In this document: positions 1 through 13,839 of the stretch, piece after piece
How positions within the stretch are numbered: the first letter of the stretch is position 1
Layout: every line of letters begins with the position of its first letter
From: Cucumis sativus
Taxonomy: Eukaryota; Streptophyta; Magnoliopsida; Cucurbitales; Cucurbitaceae
DNA: 64,000 nt
Direction: 5' to 3'
Assembly (NCBI RefSeq): GCF_000004075.3
Contig: NC_026659.2
Span: 15,456,272-15,520,271, forward strand
Notes under the pieces: model-generated
Databases searched by the model: none
The model's input: the letters and a program-made list of their open reading frames with translations, nothing else
Told to the model about the DNA's origin: nothing
Position numbers and translations under genes: made by a program

Positions 1-1960
1 TATGTATTTGGATCAATCTTTTTAAAAATTGTATTGATTTAATAATAACATGAACTCGATACATTCAGAATAACAAAAGAAATGAAAACATATAGATTAA
101 TTACATAAATTTTTTTAAGAACTCATTTCTTAAACCTTAAATTATTGGCAGAAATATCAAATTATTATGAACATTGTTATAAAATATATTGAGGAGAAAA
201 ACATACTAAACAAATTGCCAAACAGATTAAAAATAGGGAGGTTCATCACATAATAATTTTGTTTGAAATAATAAACTATTACAAATATTATTTAAATGTC
301 ATTAAGTAGAAATAATTAAGTATGTGATAATTAATACATGATTAATTAACTAATTCCATTAATTAAATATGAATTTGTGAAAAAATAAAAAAATTATTAA
401 GTATATAATTAATAAATTATTAAAATTTAAAGTATAATAATAAAAAGGAAGGAGAGAGAGAAAAGATGTGAGTTGAGGTTTAAAATAATTATAAAAACTA
501 AACTCTATTAAAAGACAAAAAAAAACCACCCATTTTATCTAATATGTTTTAAAGTCACCTCATTTTTCCAATTTAATTTCAAAACTACCTTACTTTTCCA
601 AAAAACTAGCATCACCAGAATTGGTTAAAAAGTCTGTACACATTGCAACTTTTAATTAGTTCCAAATTCAGTTATTTATATTTTTTTTCATCATTAATTT
701 GGTAAATGACATGGTAGTTTATAATTGTTTCGAAAAAGAATATTCAACAATAACATTGTATATAGGGACATTTGCAAAAATAGCAAAAATATTTACGATA
801 ATAGGGTCTATGTCACTATATTTTCTAAATTACAAAAGTAGCAAATTTAAAAGAAGATAACCCTCTAATAGTCATCTGATAGCCCTCCGATAGCCCTGAT
901 ATCATTAATGATTTGTCATATTTGCTATATTCGTAATATGCAAAATACATGTGTTATGAGCTGTTTTTTTTAAAAGTTTTTTTATCATATAAATTTTCCA
1001 TATTTATGTTTTCTATTCTTAATAAAATTGTTATAATTAATAGAATATTTTTGGACTTTATATTATACTAAATTAATTATGTGAATGATAACTTTCTTAC
1101 TTAGCTTATTAATTAAGGTATAAATTTATTATGAAAATTAATTAGAAATATTTTATTAATGCAATATAAAATGAAATGTTTTTTTAATATGAAAAAATTT
1201 AATGATTAAAAATAACAATATACCTCTGATTTTGCATCACCCATGAACATTCTGAGAAAAAATTCTGGCGCCAGCCAGGACTTCTTCTTCTTCATAATTC
1301 AATTTTAATCGTTTCTTCCATCAATTTTGTTGTTATCAATAATCTTCTTCAATTTTGTTCAAAATTTCATTTTATATACAACTTCTGATTAGTTGGCTTC
1401 CTCAATTACTTTCGTTTTCTTCAAATTACAATCAATTACTTTTGTTTTCCTTTTCTGAAAAATTTCTACTTTACCTAGATGTTTCTTACACATATATCAC
1501 CTCATATATACAATATGACATATATAATTATATACGGTAAGTAGTCTAAATTTTTTCTTTGTTATTTTTTTTTATTATTTTGTTTATCATATATGCATAT
1601 TAAGTTGTTAAACATGCAGTGAACTACATAATTGTGACAAATTTGTCTTTAAATTATATGTTTATATAGTAAATATTAATAAAACAGTAGTAAACAACAT
1701 GATCATACATACATAGTTTTTCTTTATAAATGTATTTGATTCCTTTATAAATGTACTTAAATATATCCATAATCTATCATAGTTATGTTATGTGATTTAG
1801 TATATATATCTCTCATATTAAATGCAATTAATACTATATAGTGACATATAGTTCTATTATTTTTTTGTAGGATGACCAGAATTGCAGTCTTTTTTTTTTA
1901 TGGTTTTTTCAACGAATCTAACAATTACATTAGTTTTAGTGTGTCCAAATATTACATTAG
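1..1960. other. AT-rich flank, no gene recognised; putative MULE-A leader
   Basis: No open frame with recognisable protein similarity was seen here. From about 766 there is a short AT-rich run beginning gggacatttgcaaaaatagc, a sequence style seen at ends of plant MULEs, but no matching inverted copy was found near 10 kb, so it is not called as a terminal repeat. From about 1262 the sequence becomes CT-rich (cttcttcttc), and a donor-like gtaagtag (about 1537) is followed by an acceptor-like tttttttgtag (about 1870). This fits a spliced 5' leader of the decayed transposase gene that follows. The splicing is inference. Confidence 0.35.
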
Positions 1961-3850
1961 TTGATGAACATATGTGCTATAAAGAATGTTACGTACAATG
2001 TCCTTAGATCCAAATTAGGTGGATGTATTGAGATGAACAATAATGATATATACATTTGCCTAGGTCCTATAGAATGTCTTAAGAAGGATTTAGCAATAAG
2101 GAAAGATAACGATCTTAGGTGGGTTTACGATATAATAACATCGAATGTTAAACAACATATTGTCCTTATTGTCCATTATGTTAGCCTTTTAGCAATTTCT
2201 TTGGGTTCATCGTCCTCAAGTTCATTTCAAACTAAATCCATTTAGATGAGGGTCGTTTTCTAAAAAACATAATTTTGTCTAAAATAGATTCTAACTCTGC
2301 TCTAAAAATCCACGACATGTTTTCAACTAAATCTTTGTTGAAACAGTCTGTTCAAGTCATTGCTATTAGAGACGATTTCAATACATTATAATGAAATCAA
2401 ACAAGGAAGTGTTGATTTTGCAGTGCATAATTGATCATAGACAGAACTACCTTTACAATTATCAAAGACTTGATAAATAACAAAATAAGTTTAGTTGGTT
2501 TTGAATTGTCAACTCTCCAAGGTATAGTTCATTACGTTCATGTTGAACATTGACTTAAAGCATATCTTACCAAAAGGAAGGCATGCATGTGAGCCCGCAT
2601 TGGATGAGATTAGAGGTTGTTCGGAGGAATCCTACAGGATTGTAGCCAAATTTGCTTACATGTTGCAACTTAACAACCCAAGTATACTAATAATATACAT
2701 CATCATATATGTAATTTATTTTTCATTAAGAATCAATACCATTAATGTTCATATTTGTTATGTTCATAGGTTTGTTGTTGAATACCAAGTTGATGTCGAT
2801 GGTAGATTCGATACTTCTTCATGACATTATCTACTTCTATTTTTGGTTGGCAATATTGTCATCAAGTCATATCTATTGATCGAACAAGCATGAAGAATAA
2901 GTACGGGGTATTCTTTTATCTACTTTAAGTCTTGACACTGATGATCAAATATTAGCATTAGCTTTTGGTGTGGTCGATTCTGAAAATGATTCCTCTTAAA
3001 CGTGGTTTTGCAATCAACTGAAGCGAATAATTGGTGGTAGGAATGACATTGTCATAGTATCTGACCGACATAAAAGTTTATGCAAAGTGATAGAGGTAAT
3101 ATTTCTTAACGTTCTACATTGCATGTGCCTGGTTAATTTACTTAGGAACTTGACGTTGAAGTATAGATCAATAGTCGATATCCTGTTTCATGCATGTGAC
3201 AAGGCTTATAATGTTGTTGACTTTCAACACCAAATGCATTTGTTGGAATCTAATGCACCTAGTATATGTGAGGAGTTACAATCGATTGGTTTTTCTAAGT
3301 GGTCTCGTGCCTACTCACCCCTTAGTAGATATAATGTAATGGGTACTAACATATTTGGGAGTTTGAATCATGCAATTATCAAGGCTAGGGAGTTGTCGAT
3401 ATGTTCAATGATTGAGGTTTTAAGAATGATGTTGTAGAGATGGTTTTTTTAGCGAAGAAATTAAGCAGACTATGAAGTTACAGATTTTACAAAAACAATT
3501 GAAGGTATTTTAAGAGAACATATTGCAAATACTTTGCGCTCATGCATGTGTTGTTTTGACCATGAAACATCTTTCAATAAAACCATATATTTCAAATTAT
3601 TATTTGAAAAACACACTGAGTTCAATCTATAAAGGATTAATAAACTCTTTAGGTGATCATGGACGATGGCAAGTACCTAATGATGTTTCATCCATTGCAT
3701 CCTCCCACTAAATGTAAAACGTTCAGTTGGTAGACGAAAGAAGGCTAGAATTTCTTCTAAAATTGAGTTCAAGAGACGCGTTAAATGTGGTCATCGTAGA
3801 CGTTTTGGACATAACCAAAAGCGATGCAAGTTCTCCTTACCTAACTAACT
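1961..3850 (+). pseudogene. MULE-A transposase pseudogene (MuDR family)
   Basis: This is a decayed Mutator-like transposase, which in working form would cut and paste its element through a DDE catalytic domain. Pieces appear in the expected order. At 1961-2245 is a PB1-like N-terminal fragment ending in a DLRWVYD stretch. At 2540-2680 is a fragment with GCSEESYRIVAKF, matching GCPEESYNLLLRY of the intact MULE-B transposase in this window. At 3087-3437 is part of the core (HCMCLVNLLRN, FSKWSRAYSPLSRYNVMGTN). At 3786-3827 is a zinc knuckle in which one metal-binding Cys is replaced by Arg (CGHRRRFGHNQKRC). Stops and frameshifts separate the pieces, and the catalytic Asp region around 2830-3080 is not in an open frame. 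It is convergent with the Ulp-type pseudogene downstream, the same layout as MULE-B. Confidence 0.8.
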
Positions 3851-4671
3851 TATCATTGATTTTAATATTATAATTTTTTAATGTTGTTTCAAAATTGAAT
3901 TTGGTGTATTCTTAAATCAGTTTTGAATTGAATTAAATTATTTCCAAATGTTTCTATTAATTTTCATCTGTGTACTACTATAATTTCATCATTTTACTAA
4001 CGACATATATTACATATATATCATAAAAGTATCTCAATATATTCATCATAAAGTTGCCTCATCCATGTTCATATAAACAAGTTATCATAAACTATTAGTT
4101 TCTTAATACAATATTACTTCTAAATCACAACATTGTCTATGATCATTAATGTTTGTGTTTCATGCTAGTGTAAGAAATTTACATCTTTAATATATCTCAT
4201 ATTATTACAAATATACTGCAAAAATATAATTTAATATGTTCTCTCTATTCATACAATTTCTCATACAAATACTAGATAATATATCCTCCATGTTCCTGTT
4301 AATATAAATAACATTCCTATAAGATCATCAAATTTAATTTATTTTACCAACATCATATATTACTTATCATAAACCTTTAGTTCTGAAAAACACACATCAT
4401 CACTGAAAATGGAACTCATGAAACAAAACATTACTGATAAAAGAATACTTATGTCTGTAATGTACACCTTATTCCAAATATACTTATAAGAAGTATAGTG
4501 AACATTTTATCTCCATTCAACCAATTTCTCATAAAATCCCATAAACAAAATATATGCATATAATGTTTCAGGATTTCCATAATACTAGCAACATAACAAA
4601 TAATCATAACCTAAAATACATTATAATTAATCAACAAATTAAAGTTTTACTTCAACACATAACCTTCAACA
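3851..4671. other. AT-rich intergenic stretch inside MULE-A
   Basis: Very AT-rich sequence after the zinc-knuckle end of the transposase pseudogene, with no open frame showing similarity. It ends at the TTAAA target duplication of the solo LTR. Nothing else is recognised. Confidence 0.5.
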
Positions 4672-6282
4672 TTAAATGTAACGACCCAACTTTTCTACCT
4701 AAGTCGAGGTCATTAACTTTTGACAAAAGACCTTGGTTGATACAAAATGAAATGTAAGGCATTTGAAAAACATATAATCGAGGAAAAACAATTTAAGTCA
4801 GGCCTGGTTTCAAATATTCAAAACTTAAAAAAAATACTGTTTACAAAAAAAATAGTTCGTAAGCTAAGTTTCAACACAGTGTTTTAGACATCAAAAACAT
4901 AAAAACATAAAGCGGAAGCAAAATAACATCTTCCCCATAGCAATCACACTTCCTTCCTGCCCCTCGCCGGTTTCCCACCCTTATTACCTTTGCCCGAAAA
5001 ATTAAACATAAAGGAGTGAGTATAAGAAAATAGGTCCCGTTAGGAGAAAATAAATTGTTAACGTCCAAAATTTTATACAACACAGTCTACTAATATCATC
5101 ATGTGTATCCACACCTGCATATTTAATCCCAAACAATCTCCATATATATTCAACAATCAAATCTAGGTCAATTTATGTATATGCATAATTCCAGTTTACA
5201 TTCAGCAATCCACATCAACCCATACATATATATATATATATATTTGCAGTTAAACACAATATACACTAAACATTAAGTTTGCATCCAAATGTGTATATCA
5301 TAACCATCTTCCCTACTAAGTTCCGGCATAACCATACAGTCCAACACAACTCAAAACTTTAGGTGAGTTAGTAGAAAGTCCCTTACCTCGTTTTTGTGCA
5401 AAAATCCTTGGTTGAACTAATTCCAACAACCAACTCCTAAACATAAAAAAAAAAAATGTTAACATCTTTGGGTTTTTTTTATAGCATCATCTATTCAACT
5501 CACCGAAAAGTGAATTGTCACTCACCACCTCACCTCGTACCCAAATCTTCCACCCAACGATTCACAGTAAAGTAGGAGCGGCGATCGAAGAAAAGTTACG
5601 CACGATAGGCAGGGAACTCGCGCGATTGGGAGAAGGAGTGCACGCTGCCTCACAATCGGTAGACGAACGGACGCGGCGACGCTTGGCAGAACGGGGACAA
5701 ATTGGCGTAAAGAAAGGTGGACGACTCGAACGAAGAGGTTATGCACCGAGGAGTCACGCAGAACGGACGACTGGAAGGCAGAACCACATGGCGGCTGGTT
5801 CCACAGCGAAGACCGGTGCGGAGGCGAGCGGGACGATGGCTTGATTTCAAACGGAGGCACGACGGTTGCGGTGGATGGGTTCGGCTTCAGGTGAACGGAG
5901 AAGAAGAGAGGAAAGGAGCGGCGGCAGTTGAAGAACACGGCTGGAGGTGGGGCACGGTGAAGAGGAAGAGAAAAAGAAAAGAAAAGAAAAAAAAAAAAGG
6001 GGATGGGCACGCGTGAGGGAAGGGAGAGAGAAAATATTTTCTTTTCTTTTATTTGTTTTTAATAATCAATAATTATAAATATAATAATAATTATAATATA
6101 TTATTATTATTGTATTTCCAATTCTTTTTCCCCTTAACTTCTTTTCTTTCTGAAAAAAAGTTTTCAATCTTCAACGAAATCCAATAACATACACCCAACA
6201 TTAAATAAAAGAAAACTTTCACTAACAACCCAAAATTCTAAAACTTTTTTTAATATCTTACGATTTCGGGCGTTACATTAAA
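4672..6282 (-). mobile_element. Ty3/gypsy solo LTR with 5-bp target duplication
   Basis: The LTR spans 4677-6277 (1,601 bp), opening TGTAACGACCC and closing GGGCGTTACA. It is flanked on both sides by TTAAA (4672-4676 and 6278-6282), so it is a complete solo LTR left by recombination between two LTRs. Orientation is minus: the same sequence is the 5' LTR of the gypsy element at 57718-59690 (also -) and occurs on + at 30731-33031. The GC-rich part at 5515-6010 yields long frames on both strands, but these are the LTR leader and not genes. It sits between the two convergent genes of MULE-A and so inserted after MULE-A. Confidence 0.93.
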
Positions 6283-6939
6283 TTTATCCTATTCAACTTC
6301 AAATTTCTAAAGTGCTCGTGAAAACAATCTGAAACTTGGTCCTTCGAACCCTTGACTATTGAGTTCTAACTTTTCCTTTTTTGGCTATGCGGATCCAAAT
6401 TTCATTGTGAATGGTGACCTCAATATTTTTTATAGTTGATTTCGTCTCCTTAAGCTTCTCATGTACTAATGATAACATATCAGTCAATCTTATATTCTCA
6501 TGTACTAATGATAACATATCAGTCAATCTTATCATGATATATAAAATATATTATGTTATATATTTAAAACATTTATCTTATATATACCTTAATTGTATTA
6601 TTTTTCTGAGCTCACCTATTTTCCCCACTTTCTTTGTGTGCATCAAACATTTTAAACATAAATTCAATGCTTTTTTACTATGTTTTAATTCATAAATAAC
6701 TAGTACATATTCGATGTGACAAAATTACTTACGTTCATTTTTAGGGTTTCTTTTTCTATTTGTTCTACTTCTATGAGTAGAGCTGTGTTGTAGATCATGT
6801 CATCCACGCACTCATTTTATTCATCATGTTAATCATGAATATATACGCAATAGTGTATATATACACATATATATACGTATTTGAAAAAAATAACTTTACA
6901 TATACTAATGATAACAGCATACCATTACAGCTTCATTGT
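6283..6939. other. Decayed MULE-A sequence, no gene
   Basis: AT-rich stretch between the solo LTR and the Ulp-type pseudogene. This is where the C-terminal cysteine protease domain would be expected on the minus strand, but no His, Asp or Cys catalytic motif was found on reading it, so that end appears lost. It contains one short tandem duplication, listed separately. Confidence 0.45.
6458..6533. repeat. Tandem duplication, 39-bp period, two copies
   Basis: The unit starting ctcatgtactaatgataaca at 6458 is repeated from 6497 with almost no change. It lies in decayed MULE-A sequence and looks like a recent local slippage or unequal exchange. Confidence 0.9.
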
Positions 6940-8085
6940 CATTATTTTTATTTTATTTTATTCCTCTTCTTCATCCTTATTAATATTTTCCATATCATCA
7001 TCTTCTCCGTTGTCCAATCCAATATCTTTTTTACCGTTCCCTTCATCACGGTCCACATCCCTATCTTTCATATTTTTTTCTTCAACAGTTGAACTACTCT
7101 TATTAGTCAGAATTTTTTTAATCATTCAAACTCTCCAACCAGTTTGTCTAGCTTATTGTTAATTTTTCATTGTTTGCGACCATCATTTTCTGAAATTTTA
7201 GAAAATACTAGGAATCTGAGAGTTAATACCCTCATATTCTTTAGAGCATTTTCCTTTTTTGAAATGTCTTGTTTTAGTACCATGGAACATACTTTCTTCC
7301 ATGAAATCTTCATCAGGGAACAAACCCTTGAATACAAACTATTGTATAAATTTAAAACGTATTAGAAATAAGTCTATTGGATGTATATTGGATGTATACA
7401 TAGTTAATTTAAATCAATAACAATTTACATAGTCTTAAGATCATTGTCAAATACCCTTTCAACCAAATCTTTCCACTGTAGATGACTGTCCACAATCCAG
7501 TTTAGCATGCATAACTTTTTATCATCAACTCTTTTAGAACAAAACATGGAAGGTCCAATCAATAATAATATACATTCATATGCCTAAACCAAAAGTGAAT
7601 AAGCAAATCCAGCAATTCCAATTGATAGGGCTGAAGGGTTTTCTATGGACTTTTTTTTTTTTTTTTTATTGAATCTATCATAACGTGATGCCCTATTCTA
7701 TCCCATGGGTAAGCGTCAAATTGAGTTTCATCATCAACCAATTTGATGCATTCAATATCTACACGGGTAGTTAATTGTTTTCCTAGTAGAAAATTTTCTA
7801 GGAAGTATACTTTTGTCATGTTCACTTTGTCTTTATTTTTTACTTTTTTTTTTTAGTCATAGTGTATTCCAACCTTGACCTTGGTATACTATCTTCATTT
7901 TTTTTTATGTAATTTTTAAAAACTTTTCCCTTTAGTTTGTCCATATTAACTTGTGGCAATGGTCCACAATTCAGTCTGGTTATTGCTTCATATTCTCTTA
8001 TACCAAACTTAGCTATATGACCTTCAAAGTTGAACCAAAGTTCATCTTCTTTTGTCAAGGTACATTGTCATATTATAATATGATA
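6940..8085 (-). pseudogene. DUF1985 / Ulp1-type transposon gene remnant of MULE-A
   Basis: Read on the minus strand, 8058-7840 contains DELWFNFEGHIAKFG and a following EYEAITRLNCG, and 7825-7643 contains YFLENFLLGK and then CIKLVDDETQFDAYPWDRI. These are the ordered landmarks of DUF1985, a plant domain found at the N-terminus of Ulp1-protease genes carried by transposons. Further downstream (about 7120-6950) an acidic low-complexity stretch rich in Glu and Asp continues, typical of the linker before the protease domain. Runs of Lys codons, stops and frameshifts break the gene, and the C48 protease domain is not visible. The intact-looking counterpart is the DUF1985 exon of MULE-B near 36.5 kb. 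Confidence 0.75.
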
Positions 8086-9517
8086 CAACAATTGACCTTA
8101 GAATTTGATTATTTTTAAATCAAGGAAAGAATCAAATGGAGAACTCTTAAACATGTCTAATTGTTCCCTATTCAGTTTTCTTTTTATGTTTGTAATCGTA
8201 TCTAAACGTACATATATACTAAGTTTCTGTAATCTCGACCATTTATTTCTTTTTCGAATTAATCAAACATTCGTAATAAGACATTTTATTATTGTTGGCT
8301 TATTATCTATAACATCTTAAAATCCTAATTTACAGTATATATGATATATGACCAGAAATACCTCGCTCAAATCATCATTTGCAACCTATAGTAATTCAAA
8401 GTATAGGTCAGTGTATGTATCAACGACATATTTAAGTATATATATACAACATATCTTTTTCTTGTTATATTTTTTCAAGCTTCTCTACACTTCTTTTCAA
8501 CCCTTTCTGCAGTCTTGTTTTCTTTGCTGTATTTACTTCTTTGACTTTTTCTTCAACAAATAACATTTTCTTCTTCATCTGAAGTTCATTTACTTTTCTT
8601 TTTCCCTTTTTCATTTCTGTATGCAACTTCCTTTTAATTATTGGTATATTATCCCGTCAAATATACATTTTAATTATATCTATAATTACTGAAACCTAAT
8701 AATTAAAATAATATTGCTGCTAATAAAATATAACTCATTTGATTCAAAACATTTTTCACAACCTGCTTTCAGTTATTTTTGATCCTTCTGATTTCTAATA
8801 TACGGTCATATACCAATCATATAATACACTAATAAATATACCTCGTATCATAACCATATTATATGGATTTATAACATATATACTACAATGTTTATATATC
8901 TACAGATTAAGTGACCTATTTTGTTTGTGCATGCATTTTCTGACCAGGTGTTTTCAGCATTATGTTTCTTTTCATAGCTAAGTTCTCATCGTAGAGAAAT
9001 ATTTGAGTGTCATTTGGTCCTATTATATCATAGTCACTCTCACCTCGGAACAATGATCGTATAGGTTTGTATTACATTGACTCTTCTTCATAAGCCTCTT
9101 CAGAACTGGTTCTCTTTTCATCTTATGATATACACGAATACAATATAAAATATTATATATATACCTATTGTACAAGTAATATACATATGAAACATCAATA
9201 CAATAACATCTTACAACAGTTAATATTAGATATACCTTTGCATCATCAATAATGATTAGATCATGTTCGTTTGATATAATCTTCCTACATCTCGACCCAA
9301 GACATCTTTCATTTCTTCTAACTATTTTCTGCACTGCATTTAAAGAAAGTTTCACAAAAATGACTACCATTTAACATATGTAAACCACATTTCATGGTAA
9401 ATCAACATAGAGTAAGTTTTTGTTACATATTTAAATCACAATGTAAGTTAAATAAAAGGAGAGTACCTTTTCGTTATGCCCTAAAATGTATCAAAATGCA
9501 AGAATTTTTTTAACTTG
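8086..9517. other. Decayed upstream part of the DUF1985 pseudogene
   Basis: No recognisable domain. A minus-strand frame at 9370-9240 (with IVRRNERCLGSRCRKI, followed by a GT donor-like site) could be an upstream exon of the same Ulp-type gene, but I cannot identify it. The rest is AT-rich with thymine-rich runs. Confidence 0.3.
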
Positions 9518-9520
9518 GAA

Positions 9521-9914
9521 TCTCAATAAACTCTAGAATGTATCACATTCAAAACTACATTTTTGATTGCTTGCCTACTTAATCGAATATCTAAATATAC
9601 CTAATGTTTCATATGTTTTGAATATATACAGTACTAACCTCAAAATTTCTACCCAGATTCTGTCGGAAAAATTTTGTATTTTTCGGTCATCTAAAGTTTT
9701 CTTCTTCACTGTCGAAATCTCAATAAACCCTAGAATGTGTCACATTCAAAACTACATTTTCGTTTGTTTCCCTACTTTATCGAATATCTGAAATATATCT
9801 AATGTTTCATAAGTAATATTGAATATATACAATACTAACCTCAAATTTTTACCCAGATTATGTAGAAAAAGTTATGTATTTGTCGCCCGTCGAAAGTTTT
9901 CTTCTTCACCGCCA
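9521..9914. repeat. Tandem duplication of about 197 bp near the end of MULE-A
   Basis: Two diverged copies begin with tctcaataaa at 9521 and 9718. They share the markers gaatgt(a/g)tcacattcaaaac, cctaatgtttcat or tctaatgtttcat, and aaagttttcttcttcac. The position, upstream of the minus-strand pseudogene, suggests duplication of a 5' leader or subterminal region of MULE-A. Confidence 0.85.
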
Positions 9915-12525
9915 AAATCTCTCAAATTTCTTAGTACAAACGGTAACCCACGTTGACTTCTAGGAGTATAATGGAAGAAGTAGACTATAGTTTTCGTAGA
10001 AGGAAAATATTAAACATTTTCCACTTCTTTCCAAAACTGTAACCCACAAAATTTTCCATTAGATTTTTGTTATAAATCAATTAAATAATAGAAATAGGTA
10101 TTAAAGTAATTTGGATCATACATTTGTGTAAAATACAAACGCATTTAGGACATATGTGAAATTTATTAAAAATTTGGGCCTTTCATGTAATATCATATAG
10201 TAATTTAGATCATTTTAATTAAAAGACCCTTACTTAAATACATCAAACAACATAAGAAAAAGAAATGAAAGAAAAAAAGAAGAAGCAGATATGGAGATAC
10301 AAGAATTAATCATTTTAACACCCCTCCATCTAAATCACAAACATTTCCATCTATATTTTCACATATTCATAGGTTGAACGTTAACACAGTGACTTGACAT
10401 TTTATTATATTATAAAAAGCTCATAAAACATACAAAATATTATTAATGTGAATATAATATAAGTGATATATAAATGTTTTAATTTGTTTAAAAAGTGGAG
10501 AATGTTTCCTTTATTAATCTCAAGATTTTTCTATAACTTTTTTAAAAATGCACAAATTTTCTATATTTTCGTAAAATTAAGATATCGACTTGAACATGAA
10601 AAAAAAAGTCTCATCTACACAATGAGAGTACACTATGTAACCAAGATACTAAATCCAAAAGAGTACACGTCCACCTTATAACATTGGATGTAAAATAGGT
10701 GACATTAGTTTCTCTTAGGACAACCCTCATAATGTGATCATCAGATTCACAACCACCTTCTCTTACATTTTGTGTTTAGCAATGGGATCCACTCTTTCTC
10801 CCCTCCTAAATAAATTTAGGTATTTCTTTTTTTTATTATTATTTTAAAATTTCTTCTTATAGTCATGATTTTCATATATTCTTGGTCAATTTCTAAAACA
10901 AAAGAAATTAGGCCTCATTCTCTAATTATTTTACTTTTCAAAATTAATTCTATACATACTACTCTAATTGTACTTTGTTATCCACATTTTGCACCACTAG
11001 TTTAAAGAAACCAAACCAATACTTGAAAATTAGAAATGGTTTTGTTTTTGGATTTTATTTAAGAATTCTACCATTTTGTACGTAACAAATATGTCTAATG
11101 AATTGAAAAAAAATAGACTTAATTTTTAAACCAAAAACCAATGATAAAATTCGAAAGGGTTATCAAATGGGATTTTAATTTTCAAAATATGACTTTCATT
11201 TGGTAAACACTCCTAAAGTTTATATAATAAAGTATATAAGGGAGAGATGAAAGTGATGTTCATCAACTTATATTTCAAAATCCAAGAGTCAAATACTTAC
11301 CAAACATGCAATTACTTCTTAACCAGGTTTGGCTTACCATTATGGTTTGTTTTGATTATATATTGTTTCATGATAATTATAAGAACAAAATGATTGTGTT
11401 TTGATGTGTACGTCTATCTATGATAATTAATGTTGTGGAATTAAATGTCTGTGATTTTTTTTTTCGTAATTGTGTTAGGAAACATATGTATATAAGATGA
11501 ATAATGTAACTTCTAACAACGGATTACATCTTAACTCCATACATATAATTACAGTGTGATATGAATTATGAATATTGTATTCAACAAAAATGCTCCTAAC
11601 ACAAGAATAAATTAAACTTGATGGAATAGTAAGGTTTATAAATTGAAATAATAATAATTATATATAAAAAAAAGAAAAACTCAAGATTTTATTGAAAAAT
11701 CTAAATGAGACGTTTTTTTACAAGTATTGTGTTAAAGACGATTACTCGTAGTAATAAAATGTGTTATTTACAATATAACAACTTAATAATTTTCCAATTA
11801 AAAATAAAAATTAAACATAACTAATTTACAAATTCATTACATTACTCATCAAATTTAACTTTCATATATGTTAATTGGTAAATAAAACATCATCTAATTT
11901 ACTTTTTTAAACCATGAATTCAGTCTACCTAATTAAATTTATTTTATGTTTAATTCACTTTCTTTCTCTTTATAATTTTTTTTTTTTTTTTTTTTTTTTT
12001 GTAAATGAGAAATGAAAACTATAACTAAATTATTAAATACTAAAATATGAGTAATACTTAAGTGCTCCTGAGTTAACCTCGTATACATATATAATCTTTT
12101 AAAACAATAGCATATATATAATTACTAAAAAAACAACCATTAAACAAAAATAATTTATCAAAATATGTATAAATAATAAAATGTTTTATAAAATAATGAA
12201 GGTAATATAAAATATTAATTACAAATAATTAATCAAATTTCATTATCTAATTATACTTAACAGTGAATTAAAAATGATTGGTGATGATTAATTACTAGTA
12301 AATCAATATTGATTAATTTAGGTTATTCTTTTATATCCATCTCCAGATTATAAACATTTCAGGTGGAGGAGGTTAGAAAATCCAGGTTGAAAGAGCTCTT
12401 AAGGTCTAAGGTTATGTTTTTGTTCACGATCTACTGTCTTTGAACTACTTCTAAAGTGTTATCTTAGTTTTCATTAACATAACCCTCCTAAAACTCTGCA
12501 ATTAGAAGATTGTTCTCGAATTTTG
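9915..12525. other. Long AT-rich non-coding stretch
   Basis: No frame with recognisable similarity. It holds many poly-A/T runs, including a T run of about 22 at about 11979-12000. The right end of MULE-A should lie around 10.0-10.2 kb, but no terminal inverted repeat could be paired by eye. Confidence 0.45.
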
Positions 12526-13791
12526 TGTTAGGATAAATATCTTTTAACTTGGATCAATTATCTCACTCTTGTGTGAACATGATAGAATACAAATCAACAA
12601 TAATAACAACAATTATCAAAGTATGGACACAACGAATTTAACGTGGAAAAATCTCCCTCAACATGAGGAGTAAAAAACTACGGACCGAAGTAAAAATTCT
12701 CCACTATAATCTTTAATGGGTACAACAAAGTTCTCTTTAGTCACAACTAGAGGCAAATATATTGAGAATAAAAATCCTGATAACAATGAAAGAAATAGAA
12801 AGATCTCACAATATGTGGTAGCCAACTATCCAATAGAATCTGACTATATACATATCTCTACTGTTCAGAATGAAGATCCTCGTGCCAAGAATATATCGTC
12901 AAAATTTCAACTCAATCGAACCACAAATTAATCCCCAAATGGCTTAAATATGAACTGCATGGAATTTGCTTTTTCAATTTTTTCACACTATGCTGTCGTC
13001 ACTCACAATCACTTTGTTTTTTTCAATTGCATAAAAAAAACCCTAAACCAAGGTGTGGGCTGGGCTCCAAAGTGAAATAAAAAGTTCAATGATATCTCAC
13101 ATCAATATCCTTTTGTTCTGGAATGAAATAAAGCATTCTTACCAATGTGAATAGCACTCTAGTTATCACATATCCTTGTTGCTTGAAACCAAGTTCCTAT
13201 ATAAAGCACTTCATCCACAACATCTCTTTACATGCTTCTTTTGCTGCAATATACTCTGCTTCAGTTGTAGAAAGTGCAACACATTTCTGCAAATCTTGAC
13301 TACCAAGACACTGCACCACCTACAAATGCCATCAAGTAATCAGAAGTAGACTTTTTGCTATCTAAGTCTCCTACCATATCTAAATCAGTATACCCAGCAA
13401 GTACTGGCTTTTCGTCCCCAAATGTGAGCTTCAAACTGGAAGTACCTCTCAAATATCTCATGATGCACTTGACTACCTCCCAATGTTGTTTTCCTGGATT
13501 AGACATACAATGTCTAACAACATCAACAACATGAGCAGTATCAGGTCTAGTACATACCAAGACATACATTAAGCTCCCAACTACTGAAGCATACGGGATC
13601 TTACTCATATCCTCATTCTTTTTATTTGTAGAAGGGCTCTGTTTACTGCTAAGTTTGAAGTGACTAGGTAAAGGAGAACTAACTGATTTTGCTTGACTTG
13701 TCTTGTATTGCTCCTGTGACATATATAACTTCTTGGATGCTCTGTCTCGAATTATTCAAATTGCAAGAAATTTCTTCATTGACCCCAAGTC
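12526..13791 (-). pseudogene. Copia-1 piece 3: end of RT, RNase H and probable 3' LTR
   Basis: Minus-strand copia pol. From 13791 downward the reading gives DLGSMKKFLA, then RASKKLYMSQEQY. The long frame 13722-13300 follows with ASVVGSLMYVLVCTRPD, YLRGTSSLKL and the RNase H region (SDYLMAFVGGAVSW). Stop codons occur in the DLG stretch and after RNase H. The remaining sequence to about 12526 has the look of a copia LTR on the minus strand (a ccacgttaaattcg-like segment, ending cctaaca), but no second LTR could be matched, so that part is tentative. The right edge at 13791 is the CACTA-1 insertion; the reading continues at 28151. Confidence 0.8.
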
Positions 13792-13839
13792 CTACTACAA
13801 AATCTGCCTTAGTTGAATCTTAAAAACTTTTAAGTAAAG

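Noticed and set aside
766..960. Possible left terminal inverted repeat of MULE-A
   Set aside because: Sequence style fits, but no inverted partner could be found at 9.9-10.3 kb by eye; left as unproven.
5515..6016. Overlapping frames of up to 162 codons on both strands
   Set aside because: They lie in the GC-rich leader of the gypsy solo LTR, overlap in several phases, have low-complexity composition and recur in other LTR copies without conserved reading.
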